A stretch of DNA of 64,000 nucleotides from Nissolia schottii (taxonomy: Eukaryota > Streptophyta > Magnoliopsida > Fabales > Fabaceae): contig QANU01013949.1 of NCBI GenBank assembly GCA_003254905.1, forward strand, positions 186,001 to 250,000, in the 5' to 3' direction. The notes below the pieces were generated by a model. The model did no database searches. It saw only the letters and a program-made list of their open reading frames with translations, and was not told the origin of the DNA. How positions within the stretch are numbered: the stretch's first letter is position 1; each line of letters opens with the position of its first letter. The translations under genes were made by a program, and so were the position numbers. Positions 11,656-24,292 of the stretch are shown in pieces.

Positions 11656-13400
11656 ATGGGTCGCGGAGTTGTATCCGTGATGATGCTGTGCCTGTTGGCA
11701 GCAGCAGGAACCAGCGTGTATGCCGAGGACCCTTACATCTACTACACGTGGAACGTGACCTACGGCAACATTTCCCCACTGGGGGTCCCACAGCAGGGGA
11801 TCCTCATCAACAACCAGTTCCCAGGACCCGAGATCAACTCCACCAGCAACAACAACCTCGTGATCAACGTCTTCAACAACCTCGACGAGCCCCTCCTCTT
11901 CACCTGGCACGGGGTCCAGCAGAGGAAGAACTCGTGGCAGGATGGCACCCCGGGGACCATGTGCCCCATCGCCCCTGGGACCAACTACACCTACAAGTTC
12001 CAGGTGAAGGACCAGATCGGGAGCTACTTCTACTACCCCACCATCGGCCTCCAGAGAGCCGCCGGTGGGTTCGGCGGCCTCAGGATCTTCAGCAGGCTGC
12101 TGATCCCCGTGCCATACCCTGACCCGGAGGACGAGTACTGGTTCATCATCGGGGACTGGTTCTCCAAGAGCCACGCCACCCTCCAGAAGCAGCTGGACAG
12201 CGGGCGTTCCATCGGAAGGCCAGACGGCGTCATCATCAACGGGAAAACCGCCAAGGGTGACGGCAGCGACGAGCCTCTCTACACAATGAAGCCAGGGAAG
12301 GTGTACAAGATGAGGGTCTGCAACGTGGGGCTCAAGGACTCCCTCAACTTCAGGATCCAGGGTCATCCTTTGAAGCTTGTCGAGACCGAAGGGTCCCACC
12401 TCGTCCAGAACGTGTACGACTCCCTTGACGTCCACGTCGGGCAGTGCTTCACCGCCCTCGTGACCGCCAACAAGGAGGCAAGGGATTACTACGTGCTCGC
12501 CTCCACCCGCATGACCAAGTACACTCTGACCGGCAAGGGCCTCCTCCGCTACACCAACGGCAATGGGCCCGCCTCCCCTGAGCTCCCACCCGCACCAGTT
12601 GGCTGGGCTTGGTCTCTCAACCAGTTCAGGTCCTTCAGGTGGAACCTCACCGCCAGCGCTGCAAGGCCTAACCCTCAGGGCTCCTACCACTATGGTCAGA
12701 TCAACATCACTCGCACCATCAAGTTCGTCAACGCCGCTCACAGGGAAGCTGGCAAACTCAGGTATGCCATCAACGGCGTGTCCCACGTCGACCCCGAGAC
12801 CCCGCTCAAGCTCGCCGAGTACTACGGCGTTGCCGACAAGGTCTTCAAGTACAACGTCATCTCCGACGAGCCCTCCGATTCTCCCACCTTCACCATGCAG
12901 CCCAACGTTCTCAACATCACTTTCCGTACCTTTGTTGAGATCATATTCGAGAACCACGAGAAGAGCATCCAGTCCTACAACTTGGACGGTTACTCTTTCT
13001 TCGCTGTCGCGTGAGTGCTACGTACCCTTCTGATCCCTTTCACTGTATGTTTTTTGATACATCCTTAAATAAAAACTGATCTTATGGTGCATGGTGCAGC
13101 ATTGAGCCAGGGAGGTGGACCCCAGAGAAGAGGAAGAACTACAACCTTCTCGACGCGGTGAGCAGGCACACAATCCAGGTGTTCCCCAACTCATGGGCGG
13201 CGGTCATGCTGACATTCGACAACGCCGGAATGTGGAACGTGAGGTCGGAGAACGCAGAGAACCGCTACCTAGGCCAGCAGTTGTACATTAGCGTTTTGTC
13301 CCCTGAGAAGTCAAACAGGGATGAATACAACCTCCCAGAAACCCAGCTTACTTGCGGCATCGTCAAGAGCATGCCCAGGCCAGCACTGCAATACAACTAG
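11656..13400 (+). CDS. SKU5-similar (SKS) monocopper-oxidase-like protein, copy 1
   Basis: Two exons, 11656-13010 and 13100-13400, joined at GC|GTGAGT...CAG, give 551 aa. A signal peptide (about residues 1-24) leads straight into EDPYIYYTWNVTYG, so the protein enters the secretory pathway. Three cupredoxin domains follow (roughly 25-155, 160-330, 370-530) with many N-glycosylation sites. The family resembles laccase and ascorbate oxidase but lacks the copper ligands. Here the first His pair is TWHG, the HxH site reads GSYFYYP, and the C-terminal HxxHxH and HCH motifs are absent, so oxidase activity is unlikely. There is no hydrophobic GPI tail, unlike SKU5 itself. SKS proteins act in cell-wall expansion and pollen or root growth. 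The upstream in-frame ATG (11548) was rejected because it precedes the expected transcription start. Exons are GC-rich. The paralogue at 24293 has an extra intron at codon W84. Confidence 0.95.
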
Positions 13401-13511
13401 ATTCATTCATTGACTGATGGTGCTGCATGATGATATTGGGATATCTTTCAACCCCTTTCCCAATTCTTCTTATGATCAATGACATGCCAACTCCCAAGAT
13501 GAGAGATGAGA

Positions 13512-13513
<2 letters not shown>

Positions 13514-13542
<29 letters not shown>

Positions 13543-13545
13543 TAT
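13514..13545. repeat. ATT microsatellite in the SKS copy 1 3' UTR
   Basis: About ten ATT units roughly 115 bp after the stop codon and before the polyadenylation signal. Confidence 0.85.
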
Positions 13546-13622
13546 TGAGAATCGGATATGTTTAGCTTTTGTAACTTGCGTGGTTGGTAGCTCATGTATC
13601 AACCATTTCCCTCATCCTGTGT

Positions 13623-13628
13623 AATAAA
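13623..13628 (+). terminator. Likely polyadenylation signal of SKS copy 1
   Basis: AATAAA 223 bp after the stop codon, followed by T-rich sequence. This is a common position for plant 3' ends, though plants do not depend strictly on the hexamer. Confidence 0.5.
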
Positions 13629-13639
13629 ATTTTCCTTAT

Positions 13640-15960
13640 AATGCAATCTCATACATTTTATTTATGTCACAATTAACATCCTTCCCCGTATTTGGTTTCA
13701 TATCCATCACAAAAAAAAGAAAAAAAGTGTGTTAAATCATTTCTTCGGTCGCTTTCATTTCGAGCGACACAAACAAAAATTTTACTCAACCTAGCAAGAA
13801 CTATTAACTAGGCCCTAAAGTGTTGCTAACAATCTCATTCTATATGCTTTTCAGGAGAATGCTTAAGTGCATAGTGATGCACCTTGATCTTATGGTAGGC
13901 CATCACTTAATGTTATAGGTAGAAACCGGTTATGTTTGTGAGCTGTCAGGTAGCCAAAACCACTGTGGCTAGCCAGAATTCCACGACTTGTTTCCCCGTC
14001 ATGCTCCTCCCCCTAGCCTCCACACCCTCCGCCCCTCCGCTGCAGCCAAAGCCGCTTCGTTATTGGTCTTTGTCCTCCTTCTCCTTCCATTGCTCATGGC
14101 CTCCTCCTTCCACCTTGCACCTTCCACATCAAGCCTTTTATCTTCTTCTTCTTTGGTGGGCACAGATACATACATGTGTCTAAATACATTTTGTTAGATG
14201 CAGGATAGATATAGGCAGTTATAACAAACTTACACATTTCTCATTTTACCCTCACCGGCCCCATACATATCCCTTCTCCTCCTTTATCACTTCTCTGTCA
14301 CCGACGACGGCAGCTTCCACAACACCACTTCTAAATCACCCTTATGAGATTTGGAGTTCATCTAATTCAAAACCACATTGGCATCACGACACCAAAAGAA
14401 AAGAAAAAAATAACTCACTCACCCTCGAATCCTCGTCACTGTGGTATGAACTTGAATATGGTCCTTGTTAAACCCATTCAAATTTTAAGAAATCAACAAA
14501 AACACATCAAGATCTAAAATAAAATAAATAAAAAAACGAGAGGAAAATTGGTATCTTCGTAAATAGAGAGAGGACCAACAACAACAACAAGAAGAAAAAA
14601 TTTCTTTGTTACAAGCTTAAATAGTTACAAAAAGGACACTAAAAAAGACTCAGATCCAGATCTAAACTACTTTGTACAAGCTTTAATGAAAAAATAATAT
14701 AGAAATTTTATCCTCTTCACACAACCAAGAAAAGCATCACCATATCTCAGGGAAAAAAAATTTAGATCTAGAACTCGTCTTCCCCGCCAATCTTCCACCA
14801 TTCATCATTGGTTAGGAGGTGTTATGCATGCGCCGACGTTGGTGGATGCGATTGCTCGAACTCAATCGAGAGAAGGATCTGCTGCCGTCTTACGAGGTGG
14901 AGGCCACAGTGGGGCGGCGGTCATGGAGGATTGAGGGTAGGGGTGGCAGGTTGAGAGCGGAGAGGAAGTAGTAGATCCTGAAGAGAAGAGAGACACGATG
15001 GATATAGAGTGGTGGTAGTCGCGGTGGCTAAACTCTGACAAAATCAAAAACCCATTCTGAAGGTCAGTCCGTTGCAGGTAACCATAACTTTATTCTTTCA
15101 GCCATAGATGAAGATCCATTTGCAATCAAGGGTTGCAAATTCACAATTCCATCGTACACCTTTTATGAGATTCATTTAAGCCTAACCCATGCTTTTCATC
15201 CTACAATATAACTTTCTTATATTATTCTTTAGATAAAAGTGGCTTATGTTTTTATTTTAATGGTTAGGTGTTTATATTTGTTGTTAATGCTTTTGAATGC
15301 TTGGCCATTATTTAAAAGATGTTTTGGTTTTCAATAAGTTGAAAAAGAGTTTGTTAATTATCATAGCTTTGCATAAACGTCTCAAAGCTGAGCGAAAGGC
15401 TAGAGCACGATTTTTTGTGGTCAAACCAGGATTCCGTAAAGCTTCAACATCTCCTTGAAGAAAATTGTTTGGAAGATGTAATTTATTAATTTATATATCA
15501 ATTTACACATTTTAATGAATGTTATTTAATATTTTAAGAAATAAAATAGGAATTAAAATGTCAAATATTATTTATTAAGATGTGTAAGTTAATTTGTTAA
15601 GTCTCTCAAACATTATTCTTTTTTGAATTAGTTTACAATTAAATAGATTAGTCAATCAATTTGAGCAAAAGAGAATTACCACGTAAAAAAAAGAGATTAC
15701 CTTATTTAAAGACAAACTTGAAATTAAATTAGAAAAATTTGACCGTTAGCCAATCAAAATAAAAACTAAATAATTGAGAATCAAAGTAACCATGAGCAAT
15801 AAGTACTATAGTTATTAAGTGTTATGAAAAGTATAAAAAATAACAAGAGTATAAATGTAAAAATATATTTAATATTTTATTAATCTAATTAAATAATAAT
15901 TAATCTTTAATAAATTTTTGTTTGAAAAATGACAAACAAAATGGATGGAGGAAGTAAGTT
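13640..15960. other. Intergenic DNA, no supported gene
   Basis: Mostly AT-rich, with short pyrimidine-rich patches near 13980-14140 and a GC-richer patch near 14820-15030. Open frames there are short, biased in composition and without family features. No clear transposon ends were found. Confidence 0.45.
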
Positions 15961-16299
15961 ATTAATTAAGTGAAATTGATTCTCCTAACATCTATCCTAT
16001 CATCTCATCCCAACCCGTTGGTTGGTTGCATTCATGCATTGATTCCATATCCTCCGTAATTGAGCATTGTGCATTCATTTCACCCATAAAAGCATTGATT
16101 TGCTTGAATTCTGAGTCATGTTCTTTTTGTGCTTAATTGTTCAATCATTGACTAACTTGTATCGATTTGAGTGATATTGGGAATTAGGGCCCTGTGCATT
16201 TAACCTCTCTTTGAGTACATTAGTTTCACAGGAGCCATTGATCTGGTGCAAGGACCAATTAGAGTGTTGCAACATTGTTGTAAACTACCACAAATGATC

Positions 16300-17315
16300 T
16301 AAGAGTGTTGCAGCTGTCAAGGATCGCCCCAACGGTCAAGGAACGCGTCAGCGGTAGCACACCGCTCCGCTACAATGGTCATTTCTTGACCGAACTTTGA
16401 TGACATGTCAACGCTTGAGAAAAAAGACCATTATGGGCATTTCATACTTTTTGCCATAAATAGGACTGTTGTATTTGTTTGGGCAATTTTTGTCAACCCT
16501 AGTACAATTTTAGATCTCTTAGAGTGATCTCTTCTCCTTCTCCATCAAATTCTTAGTTCTACTTAGTTCTTTCAATTACAAGTTGTTGCCACGATTTTTT
16601 GTGATTCTCTTCACTTGTATAAGGAGTCACCGAGGATCATATGTATTATTGAGGTTTTGTTCTTCAACACAAATTGTTTAGTTTCTAATTTTTTTTTCTC
16701 TCTCAATTCTCTTGTAGACTCAATTTTCGGTTGATTACTTGTCATCTTCATGAGTTGCTTTGATCTTTTATGTCATTATAATGCATATGTCATGCATGAT
16801 TAGGGCTCCAATTTGAGGGAATTGAATTGATTAATTGGATTAAACTTAATTAGTAAGGAAATTGAGTTAATTCTAATTGGGATTAGGTTGATACAATTGG
16901 ATATTAAACTAATGTATGTTCATAGGACTGAGATTGTGGATCACTAGCTAGTTCATAGGTTAGTCAATTTCCTTCTAATAAATTGTGATTGTGACCCACC
17001 TAAGCTAATTGCATGGTAATTGTGCGATCGTGAGATTAGTAATTCAACCACCAAAATAATTAGTTCTTTGTGAACCATGATAAGACAATCCATTGATCCG
17101 AAGATTTCTTGTGCTGGTACTTTAACATATTAGCATATTTGTCATTTACTTGTTGCTTGTGATAACCAACAAAACAAACAATCCCTCCCCTCTCTTACAT
17201 AACAAATCAACTTAGCACTTCCTTAATAGATAAATTAGCCCTCTTTACTGATTTTGTTTAGAAATATAATTTGAGCGCGTTTCAAATTTTGCATCATTGC
17301 CAAGGAAGTGCCTTA
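16300..17315 (+). mobile_element. Remnant of an Athila-like Gypsy LTR with degenerate primer-binding site
   Basis: The stretch has the make-up of a long plant Gypsy LTR: non-coding, with a promoter-like GCCATAAATAGGACTG near 16453, and ending near 17290. There TTTTGCATCATTGCCAAGGAA resembles the conserved LTR-end and Asp-type primer-binding junction of Athila/Tat elements (TTTGGCGCCGTTGCCGGGGA) with many CG-to-TA changes. No gag or pol follows; the hAT-like element begins at 17370. The left border is not resolved. Likely a truncated or solo LTR. Confidence 0.45.
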
Positions 17316-17369
17316 GTTAATTTTTAATTTTTTTGCTCTGTTTTGCTACCGTCACAACATCATCACAAA

Positions 17370-19576
17370 TAGGGGTGGAAATAAGTCAGGTCATCCGTCG
17401 AAGGCTTTTGGCCTAACCCATTTAAATCCTGGTCTGGCTTGGGCCTGTTTAAAAATAAACCAAGGCCTAGGCTTAATTGAAAGCGTATTTACCTAAATAA
17501 GCTAGGCCCAGCCTCTCTACATGGCCTATAAAGCCTGAAAGTTTGCCCTATTATAGTTTGTTATTATGCATGTAAATTGTAACACACTAGTTGGCCAAAT
17601 ATACTTATGTCGTATTTGATGCTCACTAGTTGTCACTTTATAGCATTTTATTACTTTAGACTTATTTTATTACTTTAGACTTAGTTTTCTTTAAATTATT
17701 TGTTTTGAAAATATGCAAAAATTTGAAACTTTTTATAAACCATTTGAAAACGTGAGTCACACATCGTGGAATGACACCTCGATCGAGTAAATAGTGAGCA
17801 TGAACAAGATTAAGGTAACAACGAACTGATAAATAACCACAACATACTTACTTATGCTAAATGACCTCAGTGTGTGCGCACGCGAGCCGTGTGCATGTGT
17901 GCGTAATCATCAACAAGTTCATACACGGGTAAATAATAACAATCATTACATAAATCAAATAAAGGCACAAACGCCAACTGAAACGGAAACTAGAACTAAT
18001 CAAGAATAACATAACACGTGACAAAACGTCATATCGGGAATTTTTGGATGTCTCGTGTATCACAGGGAGATATCCTTAAATGATGACTCCGTGTAGGTAC
18101 TATCCTAGGGTGGTAAAACCTGTTACCTTTCCTAACATGAACATCGTTGAAAAGACTCTAATATGTCCTAATTGCACACATTCTGAAGTAAGGTATATGG
18201 CTTCACCTGAGTTGATAGGATAGGTAGTTGTAACTATATATATCTCAAGTTTGGGTTAACAAATCTAATTTGGTACCTAGAATTTCATGGTGTGGGTCCC
18301 ACAAGTATCTCTGGTCTCTGTGAGACCTCAGGCATAGCCAAAATTGGCCTTGGGTCCAAAACCTAACTTTTGAACCGGGACTCTGAGTGACATGCCGCTA
18401 GCGGCTATAGAATCATCTCAGAACGAGTATTCTAAAACTCTAAACTCGATCCTTAGAGATACCTTGAACTTTATTTGAGACCCTCTACGGGTCCCTGGTC
18501 AAAGAGTTGACTCAATAGAATCGATAGTTATCTATCGGAACAACAACTGACTGTTGGACTAACTATTTGACTTTTGAGTTGACTGATGTTTTATTCTATT
18601 AGCTGACTGCACTATTTTTATCTTAATAGTTGATTGTATCATTATAATGCATTATGTGATTGCCTGGTTCAAACAAATACATGATTATCAGTATAATGCA
18701 TTATGCTTTTTAACTATTCAGAAAGGCAGTATTTCAGATAACGGAAAAGTGGAATGTTACATATATTATGTAAAAATTTAAGAAGGTGAGGTTCAAAGTG
18801 CATTCCTCCCGTTTAATAAGGAACACTGAACCAGTAGATCACATCAATTGATGATACTTTCATAGACAAGCTTTAAATTTAATTTAAACCACTCATATGA
18901 AATTTTAATTTATAAGTACAAACCCTATCTATTTATCTCTTGTTAATACCATCTCTCACCCTCATAAGTCAACAGTACAACTGCAACTCACTCTAACTCC
19001 TCTATTTCTTATTCCATCTCTCTTTAACGTTTGTCGTCCTCACCACCACTGATGAGATCCATTCACGAGTCTCCCTCCAACCATGTAATCTGCTACTTTC
19101 CTCGTGTGCAACCTTCAACCACCTTGGAGGTTGCTCTCAAACGAGACCCATAGCAGTTCAGGTCCTCTTGTAGTAGCTTTGACAACGGCTATGTAGGGTT
19201 CCACCAAAAGGGCAGTGATTAGACATCTATTCTTTGATTTGTTTTGTTACTTCCTGATTCATTTGGTTTTCTGATTTTTTTTCTATCTTTTTTTTTTTTC
19301 ATTTCCTTCTTGTTCTTGAGTTTGACATTGATTGATCTATGCAATGCAATATTTTTCACTGGTATTGTAATATTGTAATTTTTTCGCAATAATTTTTATA
19401 AATTTAATTTTCAGACTTTACTAACAGGCTTCAGGCTAGGCCTTTGAACAAACCAGGCTTAGGCCTATAAAAAAGCTTGTAACAAGCGACAAGCCTAGGC
19501 TCAAACCAAAAAAAGTGATGCAGACCATACCTGTCAAGCGCAAAACCTTACCTAACCTAGTTCATTTCCACCTTTA
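17370..19576. mobile_element. Old hAT-like element, 2.2 kb
   Basis: The left end TAGGGGTGGAAATAA and right end TTCATTTCCACCTTTA form an imperfect inverted repeat. The sub-terminal parts on both sides are rich in AGGCCTAGGC-like words (17400-17530 and 19425-19500), in inverted arrangement. Flanks ATCACAAA and ATCATCAA match at six of eight positions, fitting a decayed 8-bp hAT duplication. No transposase frame is visible. The terminal word is related to that of the hAT element at 53682. Confidence 0.6.
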
Positions 19577-20205
19577 ATCATCAACAGAAAACCGCCGTTC
19601 TCCAATAGCCACACCACCCTCCAGAAGAAGTTGGATAGATGTCGTTCAGTCGAAAGGCCCAAAGACATCATCGTTAAGTATTAAAAATTTATGGTAATTT
19701 TAAAAGAAAAAATTAATTATTTTTTGACTTATGATTTTAAAATAATAATGAGTATGAAAATATACATTGATATTTTTAAATCAATTGTTAAGAAAATACT
19801 TAATATTAAATTATTATAATTTTTTATTAATAACTTATTTTATTAATAGGATAAGTTTTACACAATTATTTTAATTATGTATAAATATTTTTAATGTTAT
19901 TATTAATTATATTATTTTATTTTGTTAAATATTTTTAATGTATAAAATTATTTTTGAAAGGTATTTAGGTAAAAAATATGAAAAAATGATTAAATTGTAG
20001 CTTACTTTTATTCTTAGGAGAGGGGAGTGTATGTTTTGAAAATAGAGGGGATCGGGAAGTGTAATTTGGACGTCTCTTAAAAGAAAGGAGTGTATTTTAT
20101 ACTCCAAAACCATACGCCATTTCTCATTCATCAATACTTTATAAGTTTTTTGGTGTAGAGTCAATTCTTTATAAGTGTGTATATGTTATTTTTTTGAGTT
20201 ATCCA
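19577..20205. other. AT-rich spacer between two transposons
   Basis: Very AT-rich from about 19680. A short low-complexity minus-strand frame (19925-20164) has no family features. Nothing else supported. Confidence 0.45.
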
Positions 20206-22939
20206 CACTACTAGACATTCGCTAAATAGCCCCTGATTTAGTGACTAACTTTTTTTTTCAGTCATAAATAGTGACTGAATTAGTGACTGTTATATGTTAA
20301 TCACAAATAGCGACCATTTTAGTGATTGGAATGAGCTAATTAATGCTAAAATTATCGATCACTAAATTTGTCACTAGATTTCAATTAGCGGCCGAATTTG
20401 TGACTATATTGATAGTAAGTAATAAATTTTATTTGATAAATTTTCAGTCACTAATGTAAACTTTGCGACTGATTTTGTGACTGACTTTACACTCCACGAC
20501 GACTCCCCTAAAACTTACATCTTCAGTTGATAAATCGATCACTAAGTCAACATTTTAGCCACTGCATTTGTGATGGAATTTGTGCCTGAATTTGTGACTG
20601 ATTTTCAGTCACACAATATTTACCTTTATTTTTTAATTTTTTATTCCCAATTTGATTTTATAACCCTAACTTTACATTTCACATTTTACCACTGTAATCG
20701 TTCTCTTCCTCACAGCACACACGACTCACGTTCTCCCTCGCACCAGATCTCGCGGTGGAGCTCGCGAAGGAGCACATAGCGAAGCACAAAAGAGCACGCA
20801 TCAGAGGAGCTCGAGAAGGAGAACACACCAAAGCTCACGGAAGAGCCCACCGAGGAGCTTGCGGAGAAAAAGGAAGCTAAACTTCTTGAGGAACATGAGA
20901 CCCATGGGTACGTATGTGAAACTTGGTTAATTTCTGAGTTTGCTTCCTGTCTATATTGTAGGGAACAATAAATTTCTCTAATAATTCATATTCTAGAGTA
21001 TGGGAAGGCGATGGAATTTATATCGATTGAATTTGTGTTATGTTAAAAATAATTTTGTCATGGTTTCCAAGCTACTGCTACCACATTTCCCCTCCTATTA
21101 GTAAGAAATAAGAAATTATTTTAGCAATGGAGATGACCAACTAGTTTCCTTTTTTACTCATATGGTTGTTTCGAACAGATAGCTTGTTTATTATCTGTGT
21201 GAAATGTTGTGACGTTTAGGATGGAATATTCACATATTTGGTTTAACCATTTTAGGTTATGGTACAAAGCCACAATTTTGTTCAAGGATATCCCCAATTG
21301 GAGAATATATCTGCAACTTCAAAGAGAAAAACAAATTGCTCTAATGATTCATATTCTTGATTTTTTTGCTCCTGTATACTTTTGTTTAAATGTTTTTGTT
21401 TGAATGTTTAAATGTTTCAACAAAGAGAGATGGGAGGTTTCAATGTTTAAATGTTGCTCTAAGGATGCTTGTCTGTATTGTGGTAGTTTAAGTAAAAGGT
21501 GGAAGGTTTAACATTTATATTATTCCTATTGCATTTGCAGACAGAACTTAACGGTAGAACTCCCACTACATTAGAGTTATTTTGTCACACTCACAAACAC
21601 AAAGATGAGACATGGATGGATAGCATATCATGTACATGTAAGTAACTAGTGGTTTGTTTCACATCGAACGCATGTTCTATTAATATGTTAAATGCAAGCT
21701 TAACTTTACATTTTTGTATTTATTGACTTCATTTTGGGGTTGATAGGACGAATTTACCAACGCCATGATGGAAAAAACTCAAAAGGCATCTGAACAAGGA
21801 ACTCCTCCGCCAAATGAGATAGTGTTGTGGACTAAAGTTACCGGTGTCAAAAAAGAAAAATTATATGGCCTTGGTTCAGAGTCTATTGTGGTTTGTGATA
21901 AACCACGTTATCGTGGCTCTAGTTTGCAATCAATGGGGTAGGTACAAAGGATTGAGCAAGAAGAACTATTGAAGAAAATGGAGGACGATAAGGGTGCTCT
22001 TGTTGCTAGGTTGGAAGCAAATGAGACACAACTTCAAATCAACGTTCAAGAGATGATGGGAATGATAAATTTCAATGCTAGTGATTTGATGCCACCTACC
22101 TCAAGAAACACAGTTGACCATGAGGATGAGGATGAGGATGAGGATGATGATGAGGATGGGGATGATGATAAAGAGGAGGATAAGGAATGAACTTATTTAG
22201 TATTTTGAACTATTACTTAGTATTTTGGTGCTTTAAACTACCGCTTAGTATTTGATTTAAACTTAATTTAGATGGAATATTACTTAGTTATTTGAACTAA
22301 ACATTTGGTAGTTATATGATCTTTTGAATTAATTAATGCATATAAGATTATGCTTGAATCTAATATTTAGAAAATTTTAAATTATAGTATCCGTTTGATG
22401 CATGTATCATGTGTTTAAGAATAAGATATAGAAATTGTGAAACAGGAAGTAGGTAGTATTCTAATAACAACAACACTTGTGATTGCTTTAGTGACTGATT
22501 TAGAGGCAGCATTAGTAATTAAAATTCAGTCACAAAATAGTGACTGAAACAGAGACCGGTGCATAAAAGATTCCATTACTAAAGTAGTGACTGAATATCG
22601 ATCACAACATGTAGTGACCGCAAAGCCAGTCACTAAAAGCCAACTAATTGTAAATGGAAATCGGTCTCAAGGTCAGTCGCAACATCAGTCGCTAAAAGTA
22701 GCAACTGCATTTTTGGTCGCTAAAAGTCAACTAATTGCAAATGACAACTAGTCTCAAGGTCAGTCGCAACATCGATCTCTAAAATTAGCGATTGCACTTT
22801 TAATCGCTAACTACTTAGCACCGTGGAATAAGCGATTCACCATTCCAATCATACAATCGGTCACTATTTTATTTAGCGACTGATTCTGGGCTATTAGTGA
22901 CTCATTTGGCCGTCTCTATTTGACAATTTTCTAGTAGTG
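20206..22939 (+). mobile_element. Non-autonomous CACTA element, 2.7 kb
   Basis: It starts CACTACTAGACATTCG (20206) and ends with the inverse, TTTTCTAGTAGTG (22939). Flanking triplets are CCA and CCG, a one-base mismatch from a 3-bp duplication. Dozens of copies of AGTGACTG or CAGTCACTA crowd both ends (20225-20620 and 22485-22910), the expected sub-terminal transposase-binding array. The word differs from the GTCGCTAA array of the element at 7214, so the two belong to different families. The interior carries a plus-strand transposase relic (21538-22190). No TNP2-type transposase is present. Confidence 0.9.
21538..22190 (+). pseudogene. Plant transposase (En/Spm accessory, 'transposase_24'-like) relic
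   Basis: An apparent exon from 21541 reads TELNGRTPTTLELFCHTH then KDETWMD. An intron-like gap follows to about 21748. Then FTNAMMEKTQKASEQGTPP, LWTKVTGVKKEKLYGLGSES and, after a stop near 21940, a coiled-coil stretch and an acidic tail of Asp/Glu repeats to 22190. The order 'GR.PT..EL...TH', 'LWTKVTG', 'GLGS', coiled coil is that of the plant-specific transposase family carried by CACTA elements. The in-frame stop and missing N-terminus make it a relic. The acidic run is encoded by a GATGAG repeat near 22120-22180. Confidence 0.7.
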
Positions 22940-24085
22940 CCGTGTTGGTCCCTAAAAATGTAAAAAATTTTAGTGTCACATTGGTCCATGTAAAATTTTG
23001 ACGTTACACACGTTAGTTCATCCATCCACAACAACCATGATGGAGAGTGGTGTGTTTGTTAACCTCACTCCTCTCTCCTACGAGGAACAACATCCAAACT
23101 AATAAATTATTTTATTTACAGAAAAAAAATGCCATCAAGTTTTAATAATTAATAATTTCTATTTTATCTAGCATTATTACTAATATAATATTAATTAAGA
23201 AGAAAAAATAAATAATAGAGAGAATATTAATTAGGTGAAAGAATGATTGAATAAGTAATTAATGTGAATAGAATAAAATTACACCGCATTTAATGTGCAT
23301 TCTCTCTCCTTCCCCACTTTTGTTGTCACATTTTGTACACTCCATTCAAAAGTTTGTGTTGTGTGTAAAAGTATTTGTGCACGTTTGTTGAAAAGTTTGT
23401 GTACATGAGTTCCAAAAATATGTTGAAAAGCTTCTTCTTCTTTGTTTTCATCTCATTTTCATTGTATTCTTTGTTTTTATTTTTGTTTGTTGAAAAGTTT
23501 GCGCACCTGCTTTAAAATATTCGTGCATGATAAAAAGTAATTCAACACGCTTTGAATGTGACCGTTACTTTTCACTATTTAATATGGTGTTGGTCCGGTT
23601 TGATTTAGTTCCGTATTATAAAAAGTTTGTGCATATATATAAAAAAGTTTACCTATGTGTGTGAAAAAAACTATGCACTCAATATCGATGTGTATACTAT
23701 ACATACATATGCATATAGTGACTATACTGTGATAGTAAAAGCGGTGTAGCTCTAACATTAATGTAGCAAATTAGTATAAGTTTGTCCATGATTTTAAATG
23801 ATTAACAAAAGAGATAAAGTAGTTTTTATGTGGAAATGAAAAAGTGGATATATATATAAAATCAGAGAGTTAATTACCATAAAAATAATAAATAATAATA
23901 AAAGCGTGAAGCTTCTAGTTAGTTTTTTTCAAAATGTCAGTCAGCATTCTAACAATAGGTACAACAAAGAAAGTGGTCTGAAGAGGGAAATGGAGGAACG
24001 AGGAATTCAGTACGCATTCCAAGGAAGGAGGGAACTGAGAGGTGTTAGCGGAGACTTTGCGTGTATGGTTTAGAAATAGCGTGGA
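22940..24085. other. AT-rich upstream region of the second SKS gene
   Basis: No gene found. Repetitive words such as AAAAGTTTGTG recur near 23350-23660, suggesting remnant repeat DNA. Confidence 0.45.
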
Positions 24086-24090
24086 CATGC

Positions 24091-24097
24091 ATATAAG
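24091..24097 (+). promoter_or_regulatory. Probable TATA box of the second SKS gene
   Basis: ATATAAG in GCATATAAGGCGG, about 200 bp before the start codon. The downstream leader contains a GA repeat. The position parallels the TATA box of copy 1. Confidence 0.6.
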
Positions 24098-24240
24098 GCG
24101 GGGGCTGATGGGGATACATAAAACTAGCTATGCAGGAATGAATAATTAATGCTCTACCATGCACAACACAACAACAACAGCAGCTAAAATTAACTAGTAG
24201 TCATTAAAAGAAGAAGAAAACTACGTACTTTCAAGAGTAA

Positions 24241-24245
<5 letters not shown>

Positions 24246-24272
<27 letters not shown>
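24246..24272 (+). repeat. GA microsatellite in the 5' leader of SKS copy 2
   Basis: About thirteen GA units ending 20 bp before the start codon, within the inferred leader. GA tracts in plant leaders can bind BBR/BPC (GAGA-binding) factors; whether this one does is unknown. Confidence 0.85.
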
Positions 24273-24274
<2 letters not shown>

Positions 24275-24292
24275 CTGAGAGTGAGGAGATAG

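Noticed and set aside
11383-12957. A 524-codon open frame on the minus strand
   Set aside because: It is antisense to SKS exon 1. GC-rich third codon positions there remove stops from the opposite strand. Its translation is repetitive Val/Gly/Glu without family features.
22120-22190. Acidic Asp/Glu repeat as a separate small acidic protein
   Set aside because: It is the tail of the transposase relic within the CACTA element, made by a trinucleotide-like repeat.
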